Positions 1 through 8,618 of a stretch of 64,000 bases of DNA are shown piece after piece. Position numbers and translations under genes: made by a program. Source of the stretch: Caulobacter segnis (GTDB taxonomy: Bacteria; Pseudomonadota; Alphaproteobacteria; Caulobacterales; Caulobacteraceae); contig NZ_CP082923.1 in the NCBI RefSeq assembly GCF_019931575.1, forward strand, positions 930,001 to 994,000, in the 5' to 3' direction. The notes beneath the pieces were generated by a model. That model was not told where the DNA came from, did not search any database, and worked only from the letters and a program-made list of their open reading frames with translations. Numbering within the stretch: the first letter of the stretch is position 1; each line of letters starts with the position of its first letter.

Positions 1-168
1 TCGGACCTGGTGGCCATCTGGTCGCGCCAGGTGCGGATCGCCCTGTTCCGGATGGACGGATCCATCGTGTCCGAGGTCCAGTATTCGACTTACGATCAGC
101 GCATGCTGTACGACAAGGCGTCGGGGCCCGAACAGCTGGTCGTGCTGCAGCCGGCCCTGGCCGACTGA
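1..168 (+). CDS. C-terminal fragment of an unidentified protein
   Basis: An open frame enters from the left edge and ends at the TGA at 166-168, giving the last 55 residues (it ends with PALAD). The start lies outside the window. The fragment is hydrophilic, contains no motif I recognise, and has GC-rich third positions like its neighbours. It points toward the minus-strand pseudouridine synthase gene, with only six bases between the two stop codons. Function unknown. Confidence 0.6.
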   Translation, partial: SDLVAIWSRQVRIALFRMDGSIVSEVQYSTYDQRMLYDKASGPEQLVVLQPALAD

Positions 169-174
169 CCGTCG

Positions 175-939
175 CTACCCGCTGATCAGCGCCGCTCGTT
201 CGGCGCTGGTCAGCGGTCGCCAGCGGCCCTCGGGCATCTCGCCCAGGGTCAGCGGGCCGATGCGGACGCGGAACAGGTCGACGACCTTCAGCTCGACCAA
301 CTCGCACATCCGGCGGATCTGGCGGTTGCGGCCCTCGCGCAGCACGATGCGCAGGCGCTGATCCGAGATGACCTCGACCTCGGCCGGGCGCAGCTCGCGA
401 CCGTCCAGCTCCAGGCCAAAGCGCAGCAGCTCGATCTTCGCCTCGGTCAGCTCGCCCATCACCGCGACGCGGTATTCCTTTTCCAGGTCCGACTGCGGGC
501 CGATCACCGCCTTGGCCACCACGCCGTCCTGGGACAGCAGCAGGAGGCCGCGCGAGTCCTTGTCCAGCCGGCCGATCGGCGGCAGCAGGTCGCCCGATTG
601 CGGGATCGGCGCGGGGACGCCGCCCCAGATGTTCTGGCGGGTCAGCAGGCGGGCGGCCGGAACCTGGCCGGGATCCGGCTGGGCCGAGACCACGCCAGCC
701 GGCTTGTGGATCATGTAGGTCGTGGCCGCGTCCAGCTTGGCCGTGGCGCGATCGGCCAGCACCAGGGTCTGGCCGGGCAGGATCTTGCGGCCGACGTCCT
801 CGACCACTTCGCCGTCGATCGAGACCAGGCCGTCGGAGATCAGCTGTTCGGCTTCGCGCCGCGAGCACACGCCGCTCTGGGCCAGCCACTTGTTGACCCG
901 CTGGGGCTCGCCCTCGTCATAGGTGCGGGTGAAGGCCAT
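175..939 (-). CDS. RsuA/RluB/RluF-family rRNA pseudouridine synthase
   Basis: The 254-residue protein isomerises a specific uridine in ribosomal RNA to pseudouridine. An S4 RNA-binding domain covers about residues 14-60 (RVNKWLAQSGVCSRREAEQL). The catalytic block GRLDKDSRGLLLLSQDG follows, with the nucleophile expected at Asp126. Near the C-terminus is GRNRQIRRMCE, the conserved motif of the small-subunit-type family. The GRLDKDSRG version looks most like RluF or RluB, but the exact target base cannot be read from sequence. The ATG at 937-939 lies three bases after the stop of prfA, so the two are probably co-transcribed and both serve translation. Family call firm, subfamily uncertain. Confidence 0.9.
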   Translation of the reverse strand: MAFTRTYDEGEPQRVNKWLAQSGVCSRREAEQLISDGLVSIDGEVVEDVGRKILPGQTLVLADRATAKLDAATTYMIHKPAGVVSAQPDPGQVPAARLLTRQNIWGGVPAPIPQSGDLLPPIGRLDKDSRGLLLLSQDGVVAKAVIGPQSDLEKEYRVAVMGELTEAKIELLRFGLELDGRELRPAEVEVISDQRLRIVLREGRNRQIRRMCELVELKVVDLFRVRIGPLTLGEMPEGRWRPLTSAERAALISG

Positions 940-942
940 GGC

Positions 943-2028
943 TCAGCCGAAGCTCTCTTCCAGGCTGGCCAGGCGCTCGGCCTGGTCCTCGGCGATCAGC
1001 GGGTTGATCACGTCGTCCAGGGCGTCGCCCTCGATGATCCGCGACAGATTGTAGAGGGTCAGGTTGATGCGGTGATCGGTGACCCGGCCCTGCGGGAAGT
1101 TGTAGGTGCGGATGCGCTCGGAGCGGTCGCCGCTGCCGACCTGGCTCTTGCGGGCCTCGGAGCGGGCGCTGTCCAGGGCCTCGCGCTGCATGTCGTACAG
1201 GCGCGCCTTCAGGTTCTTCATGGCCCGGGCGCGGTTCTGGTGCTGCGACTTTTCCGAGGAGGTCACCACCACGCCGGTCGGCAAGTGGGTGATGCGCACG
1301 GCCGAGTCGGTCTTGTTGACGTGCTGGCCGCCCGCGCCCGACGAGCGATAGGTGTCGATCCGCAGGTCGCTTTCCTTGATGTCGATTTCGACGTCCTCGG
1401 CTTCCGGCAGGACGGCGACCGTGGCGGCCGAGGTGTGGATGCGGCCTTGCGCCTCGGTGGCCGGCACGCGCTGCACGCGGTGCACGCCGCTCTCGAACTT
1501 CAGACGGCCGAACACGCCGTCGCCGGTGATCGAGGCGACGATTTCCTTGTAGCCGCCCATCTCGCCTTCCGAGATGCTGTCTATCTCGACGCGCCAGCCC
1601 TGCAGGGTGGCGTAGCGCTGGTACATGCGGAACAGGTCGCCGGCGAACAGGGCCGCCTCGTCGCCGCCCGTGCCGGCCCGCACTTCCAGGATGGCCGAGG
1701 CGTTCTCGTCCTTGTCCTTGGGGGCCAGCATCAGGGCCAGGTCGTGCTCCAGGGCGGGGAGCTTCTCGTCCAGGGCCTGGATCTCGTCGCGGACCATGTC
1801 GGCCATCTCGGGATCGGCGGCCATGGCGTCCAGCTCGGCGCGCTCGGCGGAGAGCTTGGCCAGGCGCTCGACGGCCTCGGCCACCGGCTTCAGTTCGGCG
1901 TGCTCCTTGGAGAGCTTGACGATCTCGGTCCCGTCCGTCGCGGCGCCCATGCGGGCCTCCACTTCGCGGAAGCGGTCGAGAACCTGGTCGAGGCGGGCCT
2001 GGGGCAGTCGCAAGGGAGCTGGTCGCAC
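943..2028 (-). CDS. prfA: peptide chain release factor 1
   Basis: RF1 recognises UAA and UAG in the ribosomal A site and triggers peptide release. The GGQ hydrolysis motif is at about residues 233-235 ([17 protein letters not shown]). The tripeptide PAT at 189-191 matches the PxT anticodon motif of RF1 rather than the SPF of RF2. Length, about 360 residues, is normal. The start is uncertain: the longest frame opens with GTG at 2028, but a TTG at 2013-2011 would give [11 protein letters not shown], which resembles the usual N-terminus of alphaproteobacterial RF1. Its methyltransferase prmC, often the adjacent gene, lies about 10 kb away. The pseudouridine synthase gene follows three bases downstream. 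Confidence 0.95.
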   Translation of the reverse strand: MRPAPLRLPQARLDQVLDRFREVEARMGAATDGTEIVKLSKEHAELKPVAEAVERLAKLSAERAELDAMAADPEMADMVRDEIQALDEKLPALEHDLALMLAPKDKDENASAILEVRAGTGGDEAALFAGDLFRMYQRYATLQGWRVEIDSISEGEMGGYKEIVASITGDGVFGRLKFESGVHRVQRVPATEAQGRIHTSAATVAVLPEAEDVEIDIKESDLRIDTYRSSGAGGQHVNKTDSAVRITHLPTGVVVTSSEKSQHQNRARAMKNLKARLYDMQREALDSARSEARKSQVGSGDRSERIRTYNFPQGRVTDHRINLTLYNLSRIIEGDALDDVINPLIAEDQAERLASLEESFG

Positions 2029-2194
2029 GGCTGGAGGGATGGGGCGGTTTCTCTAGAACCTTTCGAGGGCGAAGGGAATGGATGGGTCGAAACCCAGTTC
2101 GGGGCATGTGCGAACGCGCGTTAGGCGCAGCTTAGCCATTGTCTGCGCAGTGTCCGGCCTCCTTGGAGCGAACCCGCGGGCCCCTTTCGCGAAG

Positions 2195-4405
2195 ATGAAG
2201 CGCATCGAGACCCGTCTGTCGGCCCCTCTCGCGGGAATGGCCATGCTGACCGTCGGCCTGCTGGTCGTGGTGCTGTTCATGTCCGCCGCCCGCGTCGACC
2301 GCGACGCCCTGGAGCACGAGCAGGCCCTGGTCGCGCGCGGCATGCAGGCCAAGGTCGTCGACATCGAGCGGACCATCTGGTCGGAGGTCGGCTGGGACGA
2401 GGCGGTCGAGCATCTGGACCACCGGTACGATCCAAGCTGGGCGCGCGAGAACATTGGCGCCTACCTGGTGGGCCAGGCCGGGTTCGACCAGATCGTCGTG
2501 CTGGACCACGCCGGCCGTCCGGTGTTCAACGAGCGCCTGGGCCAGCCGGTGTCCAGCGCCTGGTACGACCGCCACGCTCCGACCTTCTTCGGGCCGATCC
2601 TGGACCGCCTGCGCCAGCGCGAGGCCACCACTCCGCGCCCAACCGGGCCGCGCCCGGACGGCGACATGGTCTCGCGGCCCATCCAGGTCAGCGCGGTCGA
2701 GCGCCTCGACGGCGACGCCTATCTGGTCACCGCCAGCCTGGTGCAGTCCGACTTCGGCAAGGCCCTGATCCGCCACGCGCGCGCGCCGGTGGTGCTGACG
2801 GCGCTGAAGCTGGACGCGGCCTTCCTGGACGGCTTCGCCAGCCGCTTCCTGCTGCCCGGCGTCCACCTGCATTCGGGCGACGCCACCGCCCAGGCCGACG
2901 ACGCCCATCTGGGCCTGCGCAACCTGAACGGCCAGATCGTGGCCACCCTGGACTGGCAGCCGCCGCATCCGGGTCAGCGCCTGCTGCGCAAGGCGATCCT
3001 GCCGATCCTGCTGGTGGTTGGCGGCCTGGGCGTGGCGGTGATCGTCTTCGCCCGCCGCAGCCGCAAGATCGCCGAGGGTCTGATCGCCAGCGAGGCGCGG
3101 GCCAAGCACATGGCCGTGCATGACGCCCTCACGGGCCTGCCCAACCGCGTGCTGTTCGAGGAGCGCCTGCGCCAGGCGGTCGACGGCCTGTCGCGCCGTC
3201 GCCAGGCCATGGCCGTGCTGGCCATCGACCTCGACCGCTTCAAGGCGGTCAACGACACGCACGGCCACGCGGCCGGGGACGAGCTGATCCAGGCGATGGC
3301 CAAGCGGCTGCAGACCCTGTGCCGGGCCGGCGAGACCGTGGCGAGGCTGGGCGGTGACGAATTCGCCGTCGTGGCCGTCGACCTCGAGCCCAAAGGCGCG
3401 GCCGCCCTGGCCGAGCGGCTGGTCCAGGCCATGAGCGCGCCCGTCGAGCTGTCGTGCGGGGCGGTGTTCGTCGGCGGCTCGGTCGGCGTGGCCCTGATCG
3501 ACCGCGCCGAGGGCCATGTCGGCGCCGTCGAGGCCGCCCGCCGCGCGGACGTCGCCATGTACCGCGCCAAGGAGGAGGGCCGCGGTCGCTACTGTTTCTT
3601 CGAGGCCGAGATGGACGCGGCGCTGAAGGCTCGGCGCGGGCTGGAGGCCGACCTGCGCGCCGCCCTCGGCGACGGCGGCGTCTGGCTGGCCTACCAGCCG
3701 CAGGTCGACGCCAACGGCCGGGTGGTCGGGGTCGAGGCCCTGGCCCGCTGGACCCATCCCGTGAAGGGCCCGATCTCGCCCTCGGCCTTCGTGCCCCTGG
3801 CCGAGGACTGCGGCCTGATCGACGAGCTGGGCCGCATGGTCATGCGCCGCGCCTTCACCGACAGCCGCCGCTGGAAAGGGCTGAAGGTGGCCGTCAACGT
3901 CTCGGCCCTGCAGATGAAGCAGGCCGACTTCCCCGATCAGGTCGCGGCCCTGCTGGTCGAGACCGGGGCCCGGGCCAAGGGCATCGAGCTGGAGATCACC
4001 GAGGGCGCCCTGCTGGGCGACGACGAGACCACGCACCGGGCGATCGCTCGTCTGCGGGCCATGGGCTTCTCGCTGGCCCTGGACGACTTCGGCACCGGCT
4101 ACAGCTCGCTGAGCTATCTGCGGCGCTATCCGATCGACAAGATCAAGATCGACCGCAGCTTCATCACCCCGCTGGGCGAGGACGAGGAGGCCGGGGCGGT
4201 GGTCGCGGCCATCGTGCGCCTGGCCAAGGCGCTGAGCCTGTCGGTGATCGCCGAGGGCGTCGAGACCAACCAGCAGCACAGGCAGCTGCGCGAGATCGGC
4301 TGCGGCCAGGCCCAGGGCTTCCTGTTCAGCCCGCCGACCCCGGCCGACCGCATCGACGCCCTGGTGGCCGGCGGCGGCCGCATCCGGGTCCCCGTCGAGG
4401 CCTGA
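2195..4405 (+). CDS. CHASE4-GGDEF-EAL membrane c-di-GMP signalling protein
   Basis: This 736-residue protein can in principle both make and degrade cyclic di-GMP. From the ATG at 2195 it has a membrane segment at about 11-31, an extracytoplasmic CHASE4 sensor domain (about 35-262), a second membrane segment at 267-287, a GGDEF domain with intact GGDEF at 386-390, and an EAL domain with intact EAL at 514-516. The EAL domain keeps the DDFGTGYSS loop and the EGVET motif. The product-inhibition site before GGDEF reads RAGE rather than RxxD, so feedback inhibition may be weakened. An upstream in-frame ATG at 2078 would add 39 residues without domain character and was not chosen. The gene stands alone, divergent from prfA. 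Confidence 0.93.
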   Translation: MKRIETRLSAPLAGMAMLTVGLLVVVLFMSAARVDRDALEHEQALVARGMQAKVVDIERTIWSEVGWDEAVEHLDHRYDPSWARENIGAYLVGQAGFDQIVVLDHAGRPVFNERLGQPVSSAWYDRHAPTFFGPILDRLRQREATTPRPTGPRPDGDMVSRPIQVSAVERLDGDAYLVTASLVQSDFGKALIRHARAPVVLTALKLDAAFLDGFASRFLLPGVHLHSGDATAQADDAHLGLRNLNGQIVATLDWQPPHPGQRLLRKAILPILLVVGGLGVAVIVFARRSRKIAEGLIASEARAKHMAVHDALTGLPNRVLFEERLRQAVDGLSRRRQAMAVLAIDLDRFKAVNDTHGHAAGDELIQAMAKRLQTLCRAGETVARLGGDEFAVVAVDLEPKGAAALAERLVQAMSAPVELSCGAVFVGGSVGVALIDRAEGHVGAVEAARRADVAMYRAKEEGRGRYCFFEAEMDAALKARRGLEADLRAALGDGGVWLAYQPQVDANGRVVGVEALARWTHPVKGPISPSAFVPLAEDCGLIDELGRMVMRRAFTDSRRWKGLKVAVNVSALQMKQADFPDQVAALLVETGARAKGIELEITEGALLGDDETTHRAIARLRAMGFSLALDDFGTGYSSLSYLRRYPIDKIKIDRSFITPLGEDEEAGAVVAAIVRLAKALSLSVIAEGVETNQQHRQLREIGCGQAQGFLFSPPTPADRIDALVAGGGRIRVPVEA

Positions 4406-4451
4406 TCGCGCGCGGGAACGGACTGCTGACAGGAATTGTCATCAGTCTTTA

Positions 4452-4480
4452 TTGAAAACGCTCATAAGCGTGGCTAACTG
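4452..4480 (+). promoter_or_regulatory. candidate housekeeping promoter of the DUF1993 gene
   Basis: TTGAAAA at 4452-4458 and GCTAACTG at 4473-4480 are separated by 14 bases. This resembles the Caulobacter sigma-73 pattern TTGACGS-N10-14-GCTANAWC. It lies about 50 bases before the start codon. Only the pattern supports it. Confidence 0.4.
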
Positions 4481-4516
4481 CGCTGGGCGGCCGGACCGGA
4501 GGGGTCCAGCCCAGCG
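4481..4516 (+). other. stem-loop in the leader of the DUF1993 gene
   Basis: CGCTGGGC at 4481-4488 pairs with GCCCAGCG at 4509-4516, and inside it GGACC (4493-4497) pairs with GGTCC (4503-4507). The hairpin ends just before the AGGAAG ribosome binding site, so it would sit in the 5' untranslated region next to the translation start. Function unknown. Confidence 0.5.
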
Positions 4517-4527
4517 AGGAAGCTCCC

Positions 4528-5061
4528 ATGTCCGTCTCCATCCAGCACGTCGCCGTGACCAGCATTGCGCGCGGCCTCAACACGCTGTCGGCCCTGCTCG
4601 ACAAGGCCAAGGACCACGCCGCCGCCGCCGGGACCGATCCGGACGCCTATGTCGCCGCGCGTCTGTTCGAGGACATGCTGCCGCTGTCCGGCCAGATCCA
4701 GCGCGCCTCCGACACCGCCAAGGGCGCCGTGGCCCGCCTGGCCGGCGTCGACGCGCCCAGCTTCGCCGACGACGAGACCACCATCGCCCAGCTGCGCGAA
4801 CGCATCGCCAAGACCCTGGCCTATGTCCAGAGCGTCCCGGCCTCGGCCTTCGAGGGCGCCGAGAGCCGCGAGATCACCGTCCCGGCCGGCCCGTCGATCA
4901 CCCTGGGCTTCACCGGTCTGGACTACCTGCTGGAGTTCGTGATCCCCAACTTCCAGTTCCACGTCGTCACCGCCTACGACATCCTCCGCAACCAGGGCGT
5001 CCCCCTGGGCAAGCGCGACTTCCTGGGCATCGGTCCGGAACGGGTGAAGACGGCGGCTTAG
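4528..5061 (+). CDS. DUF1993 family protein
   Basis: The 177-residue soluble protein has the pattern I associate with DUF1993: an N-terminal helix followed by LFEDMLPLSGQIQRASDTAK, and a C-terminal FHVVTAYDILRNQGVPLGKRDFLG. The family is conserved but has no settled biochemical role; its fold is related to DinB-like helical bundles. The ATG at 4528 has AGGAAG eight bases upstream. The gene is single, with a structured leader before it and a dispersed repeat element immediately after it, and it converges on the LysE exporter gene. Confidence 0.85.
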   Translation: MSVSIQHVAVTSIARGLNTLSALLDKAKDHAAAAGTDPDAYVAARLFEDMLPLSGQIQRASDTAKGAVARLAGVDAPSFADDETTIAQLRERIAKTLAYVQSVPASAFEGAESREITVPAGPSITLGFTGLDYLLEFVIPNFQFHVVTAYDILRNQGVPLGKRDFLGIGPERVKTAA

Positions 5062-5072
5062 GGTCCGCGCCT

Positions 5073-5246
5073 CTCCTCCCCATTAGGGGGAGGTGGATCG
5101 ATGCGGATACGCAGCGAGACGGAGGGGGGCCGCGCAAGCGGTTCTGACGTTCAGCGCCCCAAAGCCCCCTCCACCGGCGTTCGCCGGTCCCCCAGAGGGG
5201 GAGGAGATCAACACACGCCCTCCTCCCCGTTAGGGGGAGGAGATCA
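5073..5246 (-). repeat. dispersed intergenic repeat, family 1, copy 1 (reverse orientation)
   Basis: This element fills the gap between two convergent genes. It contains short hairpins such as CTCCCCATTAGGGGGAG, the core GATGCGGATACGCAGCGAGA, a GC-rich middle, and the block CCACCGGCGTTCGCCGGT. It is followed by GATCAACACACG and a second terminal hairpin at about 5220-5246. The same blocks, reversed, occur twice in tandem at 34579-34876, and the join sequence (GATCAACACAC) is shared. No open reading frame or transposase is associated. Confidence 0.85.
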
Positions 5247-5254
5247 ACAGAGCC

Positions 5255-5932
5255 CTAGCCGTGCGAGCGCATCACCGGCAGGGGCGGGGCCTCGATCGCC
5301 ACTTCGCGCGGCGCCTGGGCCGGGGGCGAGCCTGGCTTGTGGTCGACGAGCAGCGGGTACAGCGAGACCACCAGCAGCAGCGCCATGGTGACATTGAAGG
5401 TCCGCAGCACCGCCGGCCTGTCCAGGAACGGCCGCAGGCCCTGGCCGAAGCCGGCCCAGGCGGCGCTGCACGGCGCGCCGACCAGCATGAAGGTTCCGGC
5501 CAGCAGCGGCACGATGGTCCAGCCCGAGCCTTCCGGCGCGTAGGTCGTCACCGCGCCCAGCGCCATGGCCCAGGCCTTGGGATTGACCCACTGGAACGCG
5601 GCCGCCTGGACGAAGGTCATCGGCTTGCCCAGGGCCTTGTCGCTGACCGAGCTGGACGTGCCGATCTTCCAGGCCAGCCACAGCATGTAGGCCCCGCCGA
5701 CCCAGCGCAGGATCTCGTGCAGCACCGGATAGGCGCGGAACACCCCACCCAGGCCAAGACCCATGGCCAGCACCATGAAGCCCAGGCCGCAGCTGATCCC
5801 CAGGATGTGCAGCACCGTCCGGCGGAAGCCGAAGTTCGCCCCAGATGCGAGCAGCATCATGTTGTTCGGGCCGGGCGTACCGGCCGTGGCGAAGCAGAAC
5901 AGGACGTAGGCCAGCAGCAATTCAGGGGTCAT
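5255..5932 (-). CDS. LysE/RhtB-family amino acid exporter
   Basis: The 225-residue protein is predicted to export amino acids or related metabolites across the inner membrane. It starts MTPELLLAYVLFCFATAGTP and has the family N-terminal motif TPGPNNMMLLASG at about residues 18-30, followed by five or six hydrophobic segments, and the central FQWVNPKAWAMALG motif. The short C-terminal tail is hydrophilic and proline-rich. The gene diverges from a MocR-type regulator whose start is 120 bases away, with a perfect palindrome between them, so the regulator probably controls the exporter. The substrate is not predictable. Confidence 0.9.
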   Translation of the reverse strand: MTPELLLAYVLFCFATAGTPGPNNMMLLASGANFGFRRTVLHILGISCGLGFMVLAMGLGLGGVFRAYPVLHEILRWVGGAYMLWLAWKIGTSSSVSDKALGKPMTFVQAAAFQWVNPKAWAMALGAVTTYAPEGSGWTIVPLLAGTFMLVGAPCSAAWAGFGQGLRPFLDRPAVLRTFNVTMALLLVVSLYPLLVDHKPGSPPAQAPREVAIEAPPLPVMRSHG

Positions 5933-6020
5933 GTCGGTCTCCTTGTCGTCTCCTTGTCTCGGTGTGGGCGGCCGAGGTGTCACCGTGATGATTTCCATTG
6001 TATCGCGAGTCAAATTGCAT

Positions 6021-6037
6021 ATTGTCATCGTGACAAT
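6021..6037. promoter_or_regulatory. palindromic operator between exporter and MocR-type gene
   Basis: ATTGTCATCGTGACAAT is a perfect inverted repeat with 7-base arms and a 3-base spacer. It lies between the divergent starts, 15 bases before the regulator's GTG. Its position and symmetry suggest the binding site of the neighbouring GntR/MocR protein, controlling both directions. Confidence 0.6.
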
Positions 6038-6052
6038 AAAGGAGACATCGGC

Positions 6053-7435
6053 GTGACCGCGACCTGGACGCCCGTCATTCCCGACGGCGACGCCCCGTTG
6101 TACGAGCGGCTGGTGTCGGTGCTGCGCGCCGATATCAGCTCTGGCGTGCTGACCGCCGGCGTGCGCCTGCCGCCGCAGCGCGACCTGGCTTATCGCCTGG
6201 GCGTGGGCCTCGGGACGGTGACGCGGGCCTATGTCGAGGCCGAGAAGGCCGGGCTGGTCAGCGCCCATGTCGGCCGGGGCAGCTTCGTCAACGCCCCGAC
6301 CGCCCACCGCGTCTCCGAGCGCGACGGGCCGATCAACCTGGCCCAGAACATCGCACTGTCGTCGCCGGCCGGGACCCGCATCGCCGAAGCGCTGTCGCGG
6401 GTGCGCCGGCGGCCCGACCTGCTGGAGCACCTGGCCTACGCCCCGCCGATGGGCCACGAGTCGCAGCGGCGGGCCGGAGCGGCCTGGCTGGCGCGAACCA
6501 GCAGTTACGAGAGCGTCGACTGGCGGCGGCTGATCTGCTGCGGCGGGGCCCAGCAGGGGCTGTCCCTGGCCCTGGGAGCGCTGCTGCGGCCGGGCGACGT
6601 CCTGCTGACCGAGGCCCTGGCCTATCACGGCCTCAAGTCCCTTGCCCTGCACAGCGGCTGGCGGGTCCGGGGCCTGCCGATGGACGCCGAGGGGCTGCGC
6701 CCCGACGCGCTCGAGGAAGCGATCATCGCCACCGGCGCGCGGGTTCTGGCCGTGCTGCCGACCCTGCAGAACCCCACCGGCCGGATCATGAGCCGCTCGC
6801 GCCGCGACGCTATCGTCGCCATCGCCCGCAAGCACGACCTGACCCTGGTCGAGGACGACATCTACGGCGCCTACGCCCAGGACGCCCCGCCGCCGTTCGC
6901 CATGCTGGCGCCCGAGCGGACCTTCCACGTCTCCGGCGTTTCCAAGACCCTGGCCCCGGGGCTGCGGGCCGGCTTCGTGGTCGCCCCGGCGCCGGACCAG
7001 TTCGAGCGGGTGCTGGACGCGGTGCGGGTGACGACCTACGCGCCGCCGGCCTTCGGCGGGCTGATCGCCACCCAGTGGATCGAGGACGGCACCGCCGACA
7101 CCATCCTGGCCGAGGTGCGCGAGGAGGCCGCCGCCCGCCTGGTCATGGCCCGCCAGCTGCTGGGCGTGGCGATCGAGACCCCGCGCTCGGACCTGGCGCC
7201 GCACGTCTGGCTGCCGATGAGCGAGCTGGAGGCCGAGCGCCTGGCGGGCCGGGCTCTGCGCGGCGGCGCCGAGGTCACCCCGCCGTCGGCTCCGGTCGTC
7301 GAGCCCGGCCACGAATGCGGCGTCCGCGTCTGCCTGGGCGCCGTCCCCGACCGCGAGACCCTGCGGCGCGGGCTGGAAATCGTCGCCGGCGCGTTGTCCA
7401 GCGAGGTCGGCGAGCGGTCGCTGGCGATGATCTAG
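6053..7435 (+). CDS. MocR-type transcriptional regulator (GntR DNA-binding plus aminotransferase-like domain)
   Basis: The 460-residue protein has a GntR winged helix-turn-helix at about residues 14-80 (PPQRDLAYRLGVGLGTVTRAY) joined to a fold-type I PLP-binding domain. The PLP lysine is in VSGVSKTLAPGLRAGF, and the upstream motifs LPTLQNPTG and LVEDDIYG are intact. MocR proteins sense amino acids or vitamin B6 forms through the PLP domain and act as transcription factors. I chose the GTG at 6053 because GGAG sits eight bases upstream and the protein then begins at the DNA-binding domain. It diverges from a LysE exporter. Its TAG overlaps the stop codon of the convergent ATPase gene. Confidence 0.92.
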   Translation: MTATWTPVIPDGDAPLYERLVSVLRADISSGVLTAGVRLPPQRDLAYRLGVGLGTVTRAYVEAEKAGLVSAHVGRGSFVNAPTAHRVSERDGPINLAQNIALSSPAGTRIAEALSRVRRRPDLLEHLAYAPPMGHESQRRAGAAWLARTSSYESVDWRRLICCGGAQQGLSLALGALLRPGDVLLTEALAYHGLKSLALHSGWRVRGLPMDAEGLRPDALEEAIIATGARVLAVLPTLQNPTGRIMSRSRRDAIVAIARKHDLTLVEDDIYGAYAQDAPPPFAMLAPERTFHVSGVSKTLAPGLRAGFVVAPAPDQFERVLDAVRVTTYAPPAFGGLIATQWIEDGTADTILAEVREEAAARLVMARQLLGVAIETPRSDLAPHVWLPMSELEAERLAGRALRGGAEVTPPSAPVVEPGHECGVRVCLGAVPDRETLRRGLEIVAGALSSEVGERSLAMI

Positions 7436-7956
7436 AGCGCCCCCAGCACCGCCTTTACCCGATCCGCCACCGACCCCGGCGGCACCGAGACCAGGTCGTA
7501 GCCGAACTCGGCATAGGCCGCTTCATGCACGCGCTCGAAGGCGAGGGCGTCGTCCAGACTGATCCGCCGCGCGGCGGTGGGCGTCACGAAGCCCAGGCTC
7601 CGCACCAGGAACACACGCCGCTGGTAGACGCCCTCGGCCGCGATCCGCGCCAGCTCGGCGTGCAGCGGGGGCGAGACCGGGTGACCCAGGAACCGCGCCA
7701 GGGCCAGGGCGCAGATCGGCGAGCGGTCGAAGAAGACGGGATCTCCAACGGCCCGCGCCTCGCGCTGCTTCTGCAGGGCGACGACGGCGTCGATGAAGCC
7801 CGGATCGGTCCAGGGCTCGGCGACGCCCTGTCCTTGCGCCAAGGCGATGACGTCGGTCGCGGCCTCCTCGACCACGGCGTGGCCCGCGCACTCCAGGGCG
7901 CGCAGCAGCACGGTTTTCCCAGCGCCCGGGGCGCCGGTCAGGATGTAGCGTCGCAT
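7432..7956 (-). CDS. small AAA-type P-loop ATPase
   Basis: The 174-residue protein opens with MRRYILTGAPGAGKT, a Walker A loop at residues 8-15, and has a Walker-B-like DPVFFDRSP segment near residue 75. It resembles the AAA_28/NadR-like group of small nucleotide-binding proteins, many of which are predicted nucleotide or cofactor kinases. No substrate can be assigned. The stop codon shares a CTAG with the stop of the convergent MocR gene. The upstream neighbour on the same strand is an acetyltransferase about 50 bases away, so they may share a transcript. Confidence 0.8.
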   Translation of the reverse strand: MRRYILTGAPGAGKTVLLRALECAGHAVVEEAATDVIALAQGQGVAEPWTDPGFIDAVVALQKQREARAVGDPVFFDRSPICALALARFLGHPVSPPLHAELARIAAEGVYQRRVFLVRSLGFVTPTAARRISLDDALAFERVHEAAYAEFGYDLVSVPPGSVADRVKAVLGAL

Positions 7957-8004
7957 GTAGGGGGATCCTCGCCGAAAGCGGCGTGTCCCGGGACGATAGC
8001 GCCC

Positions 8005-8529
8005 CTACAGCGCCTTTTCCAGGATCACGAAATGCAGGTCGTCGCGCTGGGGGACGCCGAAGCGTTCGTCGCCGTAGGGGAAGGGCTCGGTGGCGCCGGT
8101 CAGGTGGTAGCCGCGCCGCTGGTACCAGGCGATCAGGGTGTCGCGCACCGAGATGACGGTCATCTCCAGGGTCTTGCCGCCGCGCTCGCGGGCGTAGGCC
8201 TCGGCGGCCTCCAGCATGGTCCGGCCGATGCCGCCGGCCTGGCGCAGGGGCGAGACGGTGACCATGCCGACATACCAGGCGTCCGCTTCCGAGGGCTGGA
8301 CCCACACGCAGGCGTGCGGCGCGGCGTCCTCGGCGTCGCGCAGGGTCAGCAGGGCCGAGCCCGGATTGTCCGCCAGGTCGGCCCGCAGGGACGCCTCGTC
8401 GGTGCGCTGGCCGCCCAGCAGATAGCTCTCGCTGGTCCAGCCCTTCTGGGCCAGCTCGCCGCGATAGGCCGAGTTGACGAGGACGGCCAGGGCGGCCAGT
8501 TCGTGGTCTTGGGCGGGGGCGATCAGCAT
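8005..8529 (-). CDS. GNAT family N-acetyltransferase
   Basis: From the ATG at 8529 the protein has 174 residues and a GNAT fold. The acetyl-CoA binding region is VGMVTVSPLRQAGGIGRTMLEAAEAYA, a version of the V-x-P-x-x-R/Q-x-x-G-x-G/A motif. The C-terminal WYQRRGYHLTG segment is also typical of the family. The acceptor substrate is unknown. A strong AAGGAGG lies only one base before this ATG, which is closer than usual; a TTG at 8559 would add ten residues. The gene diverges from a methyltransferase gene 90 bases away. Confidence 0.85.
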   Translation of the reverse strand: MLIAPAQDHELAALAVLVNSAYRGELAQKGWTSESYLLGGQRTDEASLRADLADNPGSALLTLRDAEDAAPHACVWVQPSEADAWYVGMVTVSPLRQAGGIGRTMLEAAEAYARERGGKTLEMTVISVRDTLIAWYQRRGYHLTGATEPFPYGDERFGVPQRDDLHFVILEKAL

Positions 8530-8618
8530 GCCTCCTTCTAGCCACGCGGATCGGCGCAAGCCAAGCCTTGCGAGAATCGCTTAGCCTCCGGTTCTGGCTG
8601 GGACGATATTTGGGGGAA

